From a bacterium (GTDB taxonomy: Bacteria > Cyanobacteriota > Vampirovibrionia > Obscuribacterales > Obscuribacteraceae): a stretch of DNA of 64,000 bases. Positions within the stretch are counted from its first letter, which is position 1. Each line of letters starts with the position of its first letter. The DNA is taken from positions 178,472 through 242,471 of the forward strand of contig WGMS01000007.1 of the NCBI GenBank assembly GCA_016124935.1. Reading direction: 5' to 3'. Shown here piece by piece: positions 1 to 10,044 of the stretch. The notes under the pieces were generated by a model. It was not told where the DNA came from and did not search any database. It saw only the letters and a program-made list of their open reading frames with translations. The position numbers and the translations under genes are program-made.

Positions 1-382
1 GCGACTGGTTAGAGTGGTCTGCGATAAAGAGAATGCGATAAAGAGAAGTTGATAGTTTGTACCGGAAAGGAGAATTTTTCAGGTACGTTGATTTTGATTG
101 ACCAGAATACCTTTTGAAAAGCGAATTGCCTTCAAAATTGTCCAGCCAGGTAAAGCGATTTATTAATTCTGCTTGACACCGTAAATGGTTGCATAGCAAG
201 GGTTTGAAAATGCAAAAATGCCCGAAAGTCCACTTTTACATTTCTTTGTAAATTAAGTCTTTTCGGGGATCTTGAAGGATAGTACCCTGGTCTCCGGCAG
301 ATCCTGTTTTGTAATCTAAGCCGGATTTTTATTCTCGTATCGCGAATCAGTTTGATATTTGCTTTGATTCGATTTGATGAGT

Positions 383-417
383 TTCTCTTCTCTTCTCTTC
401 TCTTCTCTTCTCTTCTC
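383..417. repeat. Pentanucleotide tandem repeat (TTCTC)x7 immediately 3' of the rlmN stop codon
   Basis: Direct reading: seven exact TTCTC units from 383 to 417. Confidence 0.95.
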
Positions 418-420
418 GCT

Positions 421-1491
421 TCAGCTCCGGCCTCTCTGGTAGGCGTTGTGAAGCTGGCCGCAGGCGGCGTCGATATCGGTGCCGCGCTCCAGGCGCAGAG
501 TGACGGTCTTGCCGCTGAGAGAAGCTATCTGTTTGAATTTCTCCTGTCTTTTTCTAGAGGGGCGGCGGTAGAGTGGCTCGCCATCAGGTTTACCCGGGTC
601 GGTGGTCGGGTTGTAGGGAATCAGATTGATGTTGCAATGCAGATCTCGGACCAACTCCGCCAGGTGCTCTGCCTGGTATTCATTGTCCGTTACCCCTTCG
701 AGTAATACATATTCGATGGTGACCCTGCGCCCGGTCAGCTCCCGATATTTTCTGAGGGAGTTCATCAAATCTTTGATAGGGTACTGCTTTGTAATCGGCA
801 CCACTTCTTCTCTTGTTCTGGAATCCGGGGCGTGCAGAGAGAGGGCCAGGGTGACCGGCAACTTCTCTTTGGCCAGGCGTTCTATACCGGGAATAATTCC
901 GGAGGTGGAAACAGTGATATGTCTGGCGCCTATCCCCACCGAATCGATGATCATCCGAATCGACTTGATAACCTCTTCGGTATTGAGTAGAGGCTCTCCC
1001 TGGCCCATGTAAACAATATTCGAGACGCGTTTGCCCGATTCTCGCTGGATAGACATGACCTGGTCGACAATCTCCTGGCTGGTGAGATTGCGCTTGAAGC
1101 CCAGATAGCCGGTGGCGCAGAACGTACAGCCGACAGCACAGCCGACCTGGCTGGAAAGGCAGGCCGACAGGCTCTCTCTATCTTGAAAGGCCATGAGGAC
1201 GGACTCTACCATCTTTCCATCCGGCAATTCGAAGAGATATTTGCGGGTGCCGTCCCGGCTTACTTGCAGATTGGCGGTGGTTAGAAGCGGAATTCGGGCA
1301 TCTTTGGTCAAACGCTCTCTGAGATCTGCCGCCAGGTTGGTCATTTCGGAGAATTCGGCCGCGTTTTTGCTGTAGATCCAGCTATGAATCTGTTTGGCTC
1401 TAAAAGCCGGCAGTCCCAGCTCTTTTACGTATTCGGTCAGTTGATTCAGGTCGAGGCCGGATAGGGCTCTCTTTTCGGTGCTCTGGTCCAT
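421..1491 (-). CDS. rlmN: 23S rRNA (adenine(2503)-C(2))-methyltransferase RlmN, radical SAM
   Basis: 356 aa; CAVGCTFCATG radical SAM motif, SNIVYMGQGEPLLN, GIGARHITVSTSG and ALSLHAPD motifs typical of RlmN. Confidence 0.95.
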   Translation of the reverse strand: MDQSTEKRALSGLDLNQLTEYVKELGLPAFRAKQIHSWIYSKNAAEFSEMTNLAADLRERLTKDARIPLLTTANLQVSRDGTRKYLFELPDGKMVESVLMAFQDRESLSACLSSQVGCAVGCTFCATGYLGFKRNLTSQEIVDQVMSIQRESGKRVSNIVYMGQGEPLLNTEEVIKSIRMIIDSVGIGARHITVSTSGIIPGIERLAKEKLPVTLALSLHAPDSRTREEVVPITKQYPIKDLMNSLRKYRELTGRRVTIEYVLLEGVTDNEYQAEHLAELVRDLHCNINLIPYNPTTDPGKPDGEPLYRRPSRKRQEKFKQIASLSGKTVTLRLERGTDIDAACGQLHNAYQRGRS

Positions 1492-1737
1492 TGGTGAAGC
1501 TCATACGGGGCAGGTACGGACATAGATTTCTCAAGTTTAATGCAGAATCGGCTGAAGCAAGGCTTTGGAAGCCTTCTCTCGCAGGAATTGTTCATGAAAT
1601 AACGGTTATCTCGACTTTACTGTTAAAATTTGCTGCCTCAATCTGAAAGATTATTTGATAATGCCGGGCTGAGAGCTGATTCCGGGTTAAGATACGTTTT
1701 TGAATGAATATGTTGCCAAGAGGCAGAGGTTTTCTGA

Positions 1738-4700
1738 ATGAGTTGGGATGAAAAAGGTCGCGAATGGTTAAAAGGTCTCTTCGGAGATACCAACGAAAGA
1801 CGGGTCAAAGACCTGCAACCTTATGTAGTCAAAACCGCCTCGTTCGAAGACGCGATCAAGAAGCTCTCCGATGACGAACTCAAGGCCAAAACCGCCGAGT
1901 TCAAAGAGCGCATAGAAAATGCCCTCAAGGACGTGCCTGATCTGAAGCTCATTCCGGATGACGCCCCCAAGATGCCCGGTCGTTTCCGTACTCAGAAAGA
2001 CAAAGTGCTGGCTGGTGTGCTCGATGAGATTCTGCCGGAAGCCTTTGCCGTGGTTCGGGAGACCGGGGTCAGAACCCTGGGAATGCGTCACTATGACGTC
2101 CAGATTATGGGTGGGGCAGCGCTTCACTTCAACAAGATTGCCGAGATGAGAACCGGTGAGGGTAAAACCCTGGTGGCTACTCTGCCGGTTTATCTAAATG
2201 CCCTGGCCGGCCGCGGAGTGCATATCGTCACCGTCAACGACTACCTGGCTCGGCGGGACTCGGAATGGATGAGCGCCATCTATAACTTTCTGAACATGTC
2301 CGTCGGTCTGGTTTATTCTCACCAGCCGGATCATGAAAAATATCAAGCCTATCGTCAGGACATCACCTATGGTACCAACCATGAGTTCGGATTCGATTAT
2401 CTGCGCGATAACATGAGAATCAATATCGATGAGTTGGTTCAGCGTCCTTACTATTTCTCCATCGTCGACGAGGTCGACAACATCCTCATCGATGAAGCCA
2501 GAACTCCTTTGATCATATCCGGCGCTCCGGCGGAGTCGTATCAGGAAGTATACCAGCGCATGGCTCAGATAGTGCCGATGCTGGAAAAGGGCAAAGACAA
2601 AGAAGACGAGGATTGTGATTACTGGGTCGATGAAAAACAAAGAAATGTTCTTGTCACCGAGCGTGGTGTCATCAATTCCGAGAAGTTGCTCGGGGTAAGC
2701 GACCTCTTCGACATGCACTTCAACTTCCATCACCACCTTGTGCAAGCGCTCAGAGCCAAAGAGCTTTATCGCAATGATCAAGAATATGTGATCAAACCCA
2801 ATGAGGAAGGCGTTCCCGAGGTCGTTATCGTAGACGAATTCACCGGACGGATGATGCAGGGCAGACGCTGGAGCGAAGGACTGCACCAGGCTGTCGAAGC
2901 CAAAGAAGGAGTCCCGATTCAAGAAGAGACCATGACCTTCGCCTCCATCACCTATCAGAACCTTTTCCGGCTCTATCCTAAACTTGCCGGTATGACAGGT
3001 ACCGCCATGACCGAAGCGGCCGAGTTCAACAAGATCTATAACCTCGATGTGGTGGCAATTCCCACCAACAAATCTTCGGTGCGGGTGGATTATCCTGACG
3101 TTATCTATAAAACCGAACGGCAGAAGTATTATTCGGTGGTAGAAGAGATTGTCGAGATGCACCAGCTCGGCAGACCTGTGCTGGTTGGTACTGTCAGTAT
3201 CGAGAAGTCCGAGTTGATTTCGGAATTGCTCACCAAGCCGCAGAAGATGAACGAATATCTTGTCCGCAAGATAGGCGACGTCGCTAACTACATTAAGAAG
3301 AAGAATCTATCCGGCAGCACTATCGACGCGCTCAAGAAGATCCTGGAGCGTCCCGGTGCCATCGACCAGGAAAAGCTCACTGAAATAATTCAATCTATAG
3401 AAAGCGAGTTCGGCAAGAAGCATGAAGAGTTGATAGAGCGGCTCTATTCCATCGATATGACTCACAAAGTGGTTGCCGAGATTCGCAAAGGTATTCCTCA
3501 TAACGTTCTCAACGCCAAGCACCACGAAAGAGAGGCTCATTTCGTCGCTCAGGCCGGTCAGAAGGGTGCGGTCACCGTCGCCACCAACATGGCTGGTCGG
3601 GGTACCGACATCCTGCTCGGTGGTAACGCCGAGTTTCTTGCCATGGAGAAGCTGGCCAGAGACGGTGTCGACACCGAAGCCGAAGACTATCAAGAAAAAC
3701 TCGCCGCCGAGACCAAGAAGTTCAAGGCGCAGACCGACAAAGAGCATGATGAGGTCGTGAAGCTAGGCGGGTTGCATATCATCGGTACCGAGCGACACGA
3801 ATCAAGAAGAATCGACAATCAGCTCCGAGGTCGCGCAGGTCGTCAGGGAGACCCAGGCTCTGCCCGGTTCTTCCTCTCTCTGGAAGATACTCTGATGCGG
3901 ATCTTCGGTGGAGACAAGATTGCCGGCTTGATGAATATGATAGGCGCCGACGAAGAGATGCCTATCGAGCACAAGATGGTCTCCAACTCTATTCAGAACG
4001 CTCAGAAGAAAGTGGAAGCGCATCACTTCGATATCAGAAAGCACGTTCTTCAATATGACGATGTGCTCAATACCCAGCGGGAAGTCATCTATCGAGAGAG
4101 AAAAGAGATTCTCCAGAAAGAGAGCCTGCGGGACAATATCCTGGACATGATCGAAGAGCACGTCCAGCTGGTGTTGGCCGCTTATGTAAATCCGGAAGAT
4201 CCGCCTGAAGTCTGGGAAGAGAAGGGAATTCCTGAAACCCTCGCTTTCCTCGAAAATGATATTCCTTTATTGAACGATGTCGATGTGGCGCCCCTGGCTA
4301 ATCTCTCTTATGAGGATTTGCGCGAGGAGCTCACTGCAAAAGCCAAACTGGCCTATGAAGCCAGAGAAAAAGAGCTTGGCGAAGAGAATATGCGTGAGCT
4401 AGAGCGTCAGGTGTTGCTGCGTACCATCGACACCAAGTGGGTTGATTACCTCCACAATATCGATCTTTTGAGAGATGGGGTCAACTTAAGAAGTTATGGT
4501 CAGAGGGATCCGTTGCAAGAGTACAAGCGGGAAGCTTTCGACATGTTCAACATGCTTTTGCGCAGCATTCAGCAGGAGTCGATTCAGCTCATATTCAGAG
4601 CGCAGTTGCAGTCTCAGGAACCGGAGCTGCCCCAGGAGCTGATTGATGCTTTGATGGCTACCGGTCTTAGCATCAGCGATGGTGAAATGTCCGAAGAAGA

Positions 4701-5088
4701 AATGGCAGAGTTTATTCGAAACTTCGGCCAGGGCGGTATTCCTATCGACCTTGATGCTCTCAGAAAAGAGAAAAGCCCGGAAGAGATCAAAGAGTTTCTT
4801 GCTGAATTAGGATTGCCCGATATAGACCTCGACGATCTAGAAGCCGATTTGAAGAGATTGGCCGATAGTGAAGAGGACGAGGGTGAAGACGATAGCGAAG
4901 AAGATGACGATGAGCCCGAAGCCACCGCCGGTGTCAAAAAAAAAGTTGACCCGGATCTCTTGAGTGATCTGGGTAACATCGAGAGCATCAAAGCGGAATA
5001 TGCCACCGAAAATGGTGAGGACCCATCAGCAAAAGGTAAAAACAAAGGCAAGAAGAAGGGCTCTAAAAAGTCCAGGGCTGTGAAGTAG
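1738..5088 (+). CDS. secA: Preprotein translocase subunit SecA
   Basis: 1116 aa; MRTGEGKTLVATLP, VDEVDNILIDEARTPLIISG, NMAGRGTDILLGGN and LRGRAGRQGDPG motifs. Confidence 0.97.
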   Translation: MSWDEKGREWLKGLFGDTNERRVKDLQPYVVKTASFEDAIKKLSDDELKAKTAEFKERIENALKDVPDLKLIPDDAPKMPGRFRTQKDKVLAGVLDEILPEAFAVVRETGVRTLGMRHYDVQIMGGAALHFNKIAEMRTGEGKTLVATLPVYLNALAGRGVHIVTVNDYLARRDSEWMSAIYNFLNMSVGLVYSHQPDHEKYQAYRQDITYGTNHEFGFDYLRDNMRINIDELVQRPYYFSIVDEVDNILIDEARTPLIISGAPAESYQEVYQRMAQIVPMLEKGKDKEDEDCDYWVDEKQRNVLVTERGVINSEKLLGVSDLFDMHFNFHHHLVQALRAKELYRNDQEYVIKPNEEGVPEVVIVDEFTGRMMQGRRWSEGLHQAVEAKEGVPIQEETMTFASITYQNLFRLYPKLAGMTGTAMTEAAEFNKIYNLDVVAIPTNKSSVRVDYPDVIYKTERQKYYSVVEEIVEMHQLGRPVLVGTVSIEKSELISELLTKPQKMNEYLVRKIGDVANYIKKKNLSGSTIDALKKILERPGAIDQEKLTEIIQSIESEFGKKHEELIERLYSIDMTHKVVAEIRKGIPHNVLNAKHHEREAHFVAQAGQKGAVTVATNMAGRGTDILLGGNAEFLAMEKLARDGVDTEAEDYQEKLAAETKKFKAQTDKEHDEVVKLGGLHIIGTERHESRRIDNQLRGRAGRQGDPGSARFFLSLEDTLMRIFGGDKIAGLMNMIGADEEMPIEHKMVSNSIQNAQKKVEAHHFDIRKHVLQYDDVLNTQREVIYRERKEILQKESLRDNILDMIEEHVQLVLAAYVNPEDPPEVWEEKGIPETLAFLENDIPLLNDVDVAPLANLSYEDLREELTAKAKLAYEAREKELGEENMRELERQVLLRTIDTKWVDYLHNIDLLRDGVNLRSYGQRDPLQEYKREAFDMFNMLLRSIQQESIQLIFRAQLQSQEPELPQELIDALMATGLSISDGEMSEEEMAEFIRNFGQGGIPIDLDALRKEKSPEEIKEFLAELGLPDIDLDDLEADLKRLADSEEDEGEDDSEEDDDEPEATAGVKKKVDPDLLSDLGNIESIKAEYATENGEDPSAKGKNKGKKKGSKKSRAVK

Positions 5089-5096
5089 AACTCACT

Positions 5097-5858
5097 ATGG
5101 AATCGGCGGCAGCGAAGCTAAGAATGGTTTCGTTCGACACCAGCGGCAGGGCGCTTTCGCTTGCCCTGATGGAAGACGGAGTCTTAGTAGATTCGATATT
5201 AATAGAGCCGCAAGGCGCCGATCGCCAGGAGGCGGTGAGCGCGCTCATTCCATCCATAGATAAGATGCTTGCGAAGAACAATTGGGAAAAGTCGGATATC
5301 GAATATCTGGTGGTCGGTATCGGACCGGGAAGCTTTACCGGAGTGCGAATAGCGGTAGTTACCGCTCGTACCCTGGCCCAGGCTCTCTCTCTTCCTCTTC
5401 TAGGCGTGGATCGGTTTGCCGCTCTGAATTTGCATCATCAACGTCTTGGTAAGAGTGATGAGGAACGGATGATTCTTCTGGATGGCGGAAGGAATTTTGT
5501 TTTTGCCGCCGCATTCGATTCCTCCGGTGTCGAGCTTCTTTCGCCAGCGATGTTTCGTCTCGAGGAGATCGAGACTGTTCTCTCCAGCCAGAGCTTGCGG
5601 TCTTGCCGTATTTTTGTAGAGGTCAAATCCGATTCGGATAGATTTCTCGAAAGCCTTGCTAGTCAGAGCGATAAAGAACTAGAACCATTCTCGGTGATCG
5701 AAGACATCGCTCCGCTTCAGGCTGAGATCGCCAGACAACGAATAATTTCTTGTAATTTTAAAAGCGATAAATTCGCTTTCGAAGGGGTAAAACCGTTATA
5801 CTTACGCGGTGCGTCGATCACGTTGAAGGGCAATGCAAGTAGAGCTTCGTCCAATTGA
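5097..5858 (+). CDS. tsaB: tRNA threonylcarbamoyladenosine biosynthesis protein TsaB
   Basis: FDTSGRALSLAL and VVGIGPGSFTGVRIAVVTARTLAQAL motifs; followed by rimI as is common. Confidence 0.9.
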   Translation: MESAAAKLRMVSFDTSGRALSLALMEDGVLVDSILIEPQGADRQEAVSALIPSIDKMLAKNNWEKSDIEYLVVGIGPGSFTGVRIAVVTARTLAQALSLPLLGVDRFAALNLHHQRLGKSDEERMILLDGGRNFVFAAAFDSSGVELLSPAMFRLEEIETVLSSQSLRSCRIFVEVKSDSDRFLESLASQSDKELEPFSVIEDIAPLQAEIARQRIISCNFKSDKFAFEGVKPLYLRGASITLKGNASRASSN

Positions 5859-6444
5859 AGTGAGAGCCCTGGAGCTCAGCGACCTGGACTCGATCATGGT
5901 GATCGAGCCGAGGGCCTACGGCAGCCATCACTGGTCCCGCCAGTCTTTTATCAGTGAACTCACTAATCCCAGCGGTCATTATCTGGGAGCTGTTTGCGCC
6001 GGGGATTCGTCCCTGCTTGGCTATACCGGGTACTGGTTGATTGGTGACGAAGCCCATATCACTACCCTGGCGGTACATCCGGACTTTCGTCGCGAGCGGG
6101 TGGGCGAGCGTCTTTTAGTCGCCAATGTTCTCGATGCCAGAGCCAACGGTGCTCTCTGGTTGACGCTGGAAGTACGGGTCTCTAACGAGGCTGCCCAGGG
6201 ACTCTATTTCAAATACGGATTTAGAAACTTAGGGGTGCGCCGTCGCTACTATCAGGATAACTCGGAAGATGCCCTGGTGTTGTGGACCGATAGAATCACC
6301 GATGTTGCCTTCGCCGAACAGTTTGCCGACAAGGCGGCCGCCATGGGTGACTATTCTAAGAAGGCGATTTTGAAAGAGTTGCTTGCTGATAAGCATCAAT
6401 ATACGGACAATGAGTGCGATTTCAGTAAGCTTGCCAGTGCTTGA
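5833..6444 (+). CDS. rimI: Ribosomal protein S18-alanine N-acetyltransferase-like GNAT protein
   Basis: GNAT motif (HITTLAVHPDFRRERVGERLL, LEVRVSNEAAQGLYFKYGFRNLGVRRRYY); overlaps the end of tsaB. Confidence 0.85.
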   Translation: MQVELRPIEVRALELSDLDSIMVIEPRAYGSHHWSRQSFISELTNPSGHYLGAVCAGDSSLLGYTGYWLIGDEAHITTLAVHPDFRRERVGERLLVANVLDARANGALWLTLEVRVSNEAAQGLYFKYGFRNLGVRRRYYQDNSEDALVLWTDRITDVAFAEQFADKAAAMGDYSKKAILKELLADKHQYTDNECDFSKLASA

Positions 6445-6566
6445 TCATAGGCGCTTGGAGCTGAGCCTTCTTTTAGTTTCGAAAAAATTGAATTAATTGC
6501 AGGTAATTCTTCCTTCATTTCCGGTGCGTTTTGGACTAAAAGGAATCATAATTTGAAGATCCGCAT

Positions 6567-7415
6567 GTGGGGGTGAACAGGTCGTTGCATCTTGTAGAAG
6601 AAAGGCGATTGAGGCGTAAAAAACGAAAGTCGCTGGTGGGACGTACTGTGCTTGTGGGTTGTAGCTTTGTGCTGCTTTTCTGCATGGCGTTCACCGTATT
6701 TCAGTTTCCTATCGCACTGCCCCTGAATCTATCCAATTTTTTCCAGGCCACGGCAGTAGAATTTGTGGCCAGTCTTCCCTACACATGGCAGACAAAAGTA
6801 TCCGAGTATTTCCCTGCTCTTCTTTCGAAACCTCTACCTTACGAAGTATCTAACTATACGATGATGGGTCCTGTGGCCATTGCGCTGGGCTATGTTCTCG
6901 GTCCGGTGCTGGTTCTCTATGCCATCGGCGCCTTTCTTCTTCTCGGGCTTGTCGGACCGCTATTTCATATTTATCCTTTCGCCGACGGCGGTGGCACAGC
7001 GTACTACCTTCAGCCCGGTTTCGGTTATCTAATCGGATTGCTGGCGGCGGGCTGGGTGGCAGGCAGAATCACCCTGAACAAGCGCACTTCTCTTTCTCAG
7101 GCAACCGGTATTCTTGCCGGACTGGTTTGCTTGCATGGTATCGGCGCGCTCTATCTATTCGGCACTTATCTGTATTTTTATCTCACCGAGGGCTCCAAGA
7201 CTTACTTAGAATGGCAGCCCTGGATATTTCAATACATTAGAAATCTAACTTGGTATTCGCTACCTTATGATGTTATCTTTGCCTTTCTGCTTGTCGGGCT
7301 TGCCTTTCCACTTCGCTGGTTGGTGAAGACCCTGACTGTTCCTTACGACTCTCCTAATAAAGGACGGAGAGGCGGTTATGAAACGAGAATAGTCGAGGAA
7401 GTCGGCGCGAATTAA
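6567..7415 (+). CDS. BioY-family biotin transporter-like membrane protein
   Basis: GTG start; multi-TM; LGPVLVLYAIGAFLLLGLVGP and FADGGGTAYYLQPGFGYLIGLLAAGWVAGRI resemble BioY S-components. Confidence 0.6.
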   Translation: MGVNRSLHLVEERRLRRKKRKSLVGRTVLVGCSFVLLFCMAFTVFQFPIALPLNLSNFFQATAVEFVASLPYTWQTKVSEYFPALLSKPLPYEVSNYTMMGPVAIALGYVLGPVLVLYAIGAFLLLGLVGPLFHIYPFADGGGTAYYLQPGFGYLIGLLAAGWVAGRITLNKRTSLSQATGILAGLVCLHGIGALYLFGTYLYFYLTEGSKTYLEWQPWIFQYIRNLTWYSLPYDVIFAFLLVGLAFPLRWLVKTLTVPYDSPNKGRRGGYETRIVEEVGAN

Positions 7416-7438
7416 AAGTTTGAGGTAATCGTTCGGTC

Positions 7439-8407
7439 ATGGATGTGAACAAAAAAGCGTTTTTATCCGCCCTGGGCGTGGGAGCCGGAGTCGGTGCCGC
7501 CGCCTATCTGCTTGCCAGAAGAGAAGCCTACAATTTCAGAATCGACTTCCTGACCATCGACAAAACTCGTGATGCCCAGGCTGTTTTGCCTACCGGTCTC
7601 ACCCGTCGCAAGACTCTGAAGATTCTGCATATCTCAGATCTGCATCTGGCCGGTCACGAAGTGAAGAAAAAAATCTCTTTTTTAGATTACATCACCAGTC
7701 AGGAATATGACCTCATTTTTCTTACCGGCGATATCTTCGAACACGACGAAGCAGTTAAGTACGCACCGCATCTGATTGCTCGCCGTCCGCGCCTGGGCGC
7801 CTATGCCGTCCTCGGCAATCATGATTATTATCGCTACAATATGACCAACAAGATTCTCGGTCGTATCTACAAGCCGCTTAGAAATCCTAAGGACCATGCC
7901 CGGGACGAAGGTCCGCTAGTGGATGCTCTGGAGCATGTCGGCTATCGGGTGCTGCGCAACCAGGTCGAACACCTTGAAGGAGAGTCGCTTTCCATTGTCG
8001 GAGTCGACTTTCCCGGAATAGAGCCGGAGCGACTTTCCGACCTCAGCGCCACCATTCCCTACGGCAATCTCAAGCTGGCGCTGCTGCATATGCCTGTGGC
8101 CCTGGATATGTATGTCAAAAACGAGATCGATGTGGTCTTCGGTGGTCACACCCATGGCGGCCAGGTGCGCATTCCTGGAATAGGAGCCCTGATAACAGAT
8201 TCGGAGCTAGCACGAGAACATGCCAGCGGTCTTTTCAAGCGAGAGAAGACGCACTTTCACATCTCCCAGGGGTTGGGTTCGGATCCCAAAACCAACTTTC
8301 GAGTTTTCTGTCCGCCCCATGCCACCGTCTTAGAGATAGAGTATGAGCCGGTCTATGCCACGGCAAACTTTGCCGCCCCGGCAGAGAAGGTAGGAATTAC
8401 AAACTAG
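7439..8407 (+). CDS. Metallophosphoesterase, membrane-anchored (YkuE/YaeI-like)
   Basis: LHISDLHL, FLTGDIFE, AVLGNHDYY and FGGHTHGGQVRIPG motifs; N-terminal hydrophobic segment. Confidence 0.88.
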   Translation: MDVNKKAFLSALGVGAGVGAAAYLLARREAYNFRIDFLTIDKTRDAQAVLPTGLTRRKTLKILHISDLHLAGHEVKKKISFLDYITSQEYDLIFLTGDIFEHDEAVKYAPHLIARRPRLGAYAVLGNHDYYRYNMTNKILGRIYKPLRNPKDHARDEGPLVDALEHVGYRVLRNQVEHLEGESLSIVGVDFPGIEPERLSDLSATIPYGNLKLALLHMPVALDMYVKNEIDVVFGGHTHGGQVRIPGIGALITDSELAREHASGLFKREKTHFHISQGLGSDPKTNFRVFCPPHATVLEIEYEPVYATANFAAPAEKVGITN

Positions 8408-8421
8408 CTAACGCAACAAGA

Positions 8422-8910
8422 TCAGAAAGGCAGATGGGCCTTCATGATCTTATGAAGCGAAGCGCTTGGATCTCTTTCCAGTTTCAATTTTACCGACTGG
8501 CCGCCTGAAGTCAGGACAGCGTCTATCTTGCCGTCTTTGTAGACACCGTCAACTTGCACCACCACAGTCTTGTGGGACTTCTCCTTTTTGGCAGAGGTGA
8601 AAACCAGATGAATCTGATCGTCTCTGGTATTGTCGCTGTTATTCAGAACGAGCATCTCTCCGCCGGCAAGGCTGAGGTCGCCCTCTATGCTGGCCGGCTT
8701 GCGGACCAGGGAGAGGACCACCGGGCTACGAAAAGAGCCTTGATTGACCGAATAGACCCCGGAGATATCCGAAAAAATCCACTGGCAGCCGAAGATGGTC
8801 AGGAAAATAACACCCAGGCATAAAAGCATGTTCAGATACAGTCGCCGGGAAGCGGAGCTTCTGTCATCTTCACCATTATCGTAGTCTCTTGGATCTCGGT
8901 AGGAGCGCAT
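8422..8910 (-). CDS. Hypothetical protein with one N-terminal TM segment
   Basis: 162 aa ORF; hydrophobic LNMLLCLGVIFLTIFGCQWIF; consistent position between genes. Confidence 0.6.
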   Translation of the reverse strand: MRSYRDPRDYDNGEDDRSSASRRLYLNMLLCLGVIFLTIFGCQWIFSDISGVYSVNQGSFRSPVVLSLVRKPASIEGDLSLAGGEMLVLNNSDNTRDDQIHLVFTSAKKEKSHKTVVVQVDGVYKDGKIDAVLTSGGQSVKLKLERDPSASLHKIMKAHLPF

Positions 8911-8923
8911 TAGAATAGTGGAA

Positions 8924-9829
8924 TTAAGGTATCAAATCCGGTGTCAATCGATATAGATAGCGCACTGTGGCCGCGTCACTGTTGGAAATGGTGCCGTTTC
9001 CATAGAAGAGGCTCATCAAGTCGGCCGGATTACGACTGTGCCCTTCTATTCCCAGGCAGTGCCCCATCTCGTGAGCGGCTGCCGCTTTCATTTTTGCCGT
9101 GGACATGGGCTTGCCGTATTTGTCCGTAGCTCGCAAGATTACCACAACCGGTTTGAAATTGGCTCTTTTCCCCTGCTGAATCAACTTGTAAGAGAAGCTG
9201 CGTTTTGCCGTATAGCCTCGAATATCGTGAGAGAAAAGGGCAAGACCGAGACGATTGACGAAGTGATTTACCCAGAAAACGTGAATATCGGCTTCCATGG
9301 GATTGTCTGTGAACTCGAAAGAGAATATTCCCTCTTTTTCGAACCTTTTCCAGAGACCGATCCCTTCTATGGCTGCCTGGCGATGCTGGGGTAGATAGCC
9401 TTCGGTAAGTGGAAGATTCTCCAGTTGCCCGGGTTTTTCAAGGATGCTTGCGACCAGATCGGGCCACTTTGCTGTGTCCTGGGCATTGGCATAAGGAGCG
9501 CCCAGAGCCGGGTCCAGAACCGAATCAATCGCCTGACCGTTGGATACCCAGACTCTCAAGGGCATCTGCTCTTTCAGCCAGCGGATCACACCATGCCCAC
9601 TGCGAAATTCCGGATAGACTCCTGCCGGACCGGAAGGAGCGGCAGTTCTGTTGTGATTATGGGATTGAGGGCGATTGGTCGAGGGCAAGCCCCTGGTGGA
9701 AGGCAAATTAGTATAGCTAGAGCGAAACTGCGCCTCCGCTCCTGCGGGGTACAGCAAGGAGGATAGAAAGAGTGTGGCGATCAAGCCGGGGATGAATGAT
9801 CGGGATGATTTGAGTCTTGAAGCTCTCAT
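8924..9829 (-). CDS. Secreted matrixin-like metzincin zinc metalloprotease
   Basis: Signal peptide; HEMGHCLGIEGH (HExxHxxGxxH) followed by a Met-turn-like NPADLMS. Confidence 0.8.
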   Translation of the reverse strand: MRASRLKSSRSFIPGLIATLFLSSLLYPAGAEAQFRSSYTNLPSTRGLPSTNRPQSHNHNRTAAPSGPAGVYPEFRSGHGVIRWLKEQMPLRVWVSNGQAIDSVLDPALGAPYANAQDTAKWPDLVASILEKPGQLENLPLTEGYLPQHRQAAIEGIGLWKRFEKEGIFSFEFTDNPMEADIHVFWVNHFVNRLGLALFSHDIRGYTAKRSFSYKLIQQGKRANFKPVVVILRATDKYGKPMSTAKMKAAAAHEMGHCLGIEGHSRNPADLMSLFYGNGTISNSDAATVRYLYRLTPDLIP

Positions 9830-10044
9830 TCGTCAATCCTGTTTCTGTCCTAGCTCTGTCCTGAAAGGTGATTGCTCTTTGTAAATAGATAATACCGTGA
9901 TATTTCGGACCTTGCCAGAATAATGTCAGGGGGGAGGAACATTTATTGTAAACAAGCGTCTTTTAATACTGTTCTGTGATTAGAGAGATTTTGCCGGGGT
10001 CTTCGCAACAATTGTTTCTCTCGAAAATGAACGAAAGGTTAATA

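Noticed and set aside
1660-1700. GGCTGAGAGCTGATTCCGGG upstream of secA resembles a TPP riboswitch CTGAGA element
   Set aside because: The second conserved THI-box element (CTGATCTGGATAATGCCAGCG) is absent and secA is not a thiamine gene.
2194-3162. 322-aa antisense ORF within secA
   Set aside because: Shadow ORF opposite a strongly conserved gene; low-complexity hydrophobic composition and no domain.
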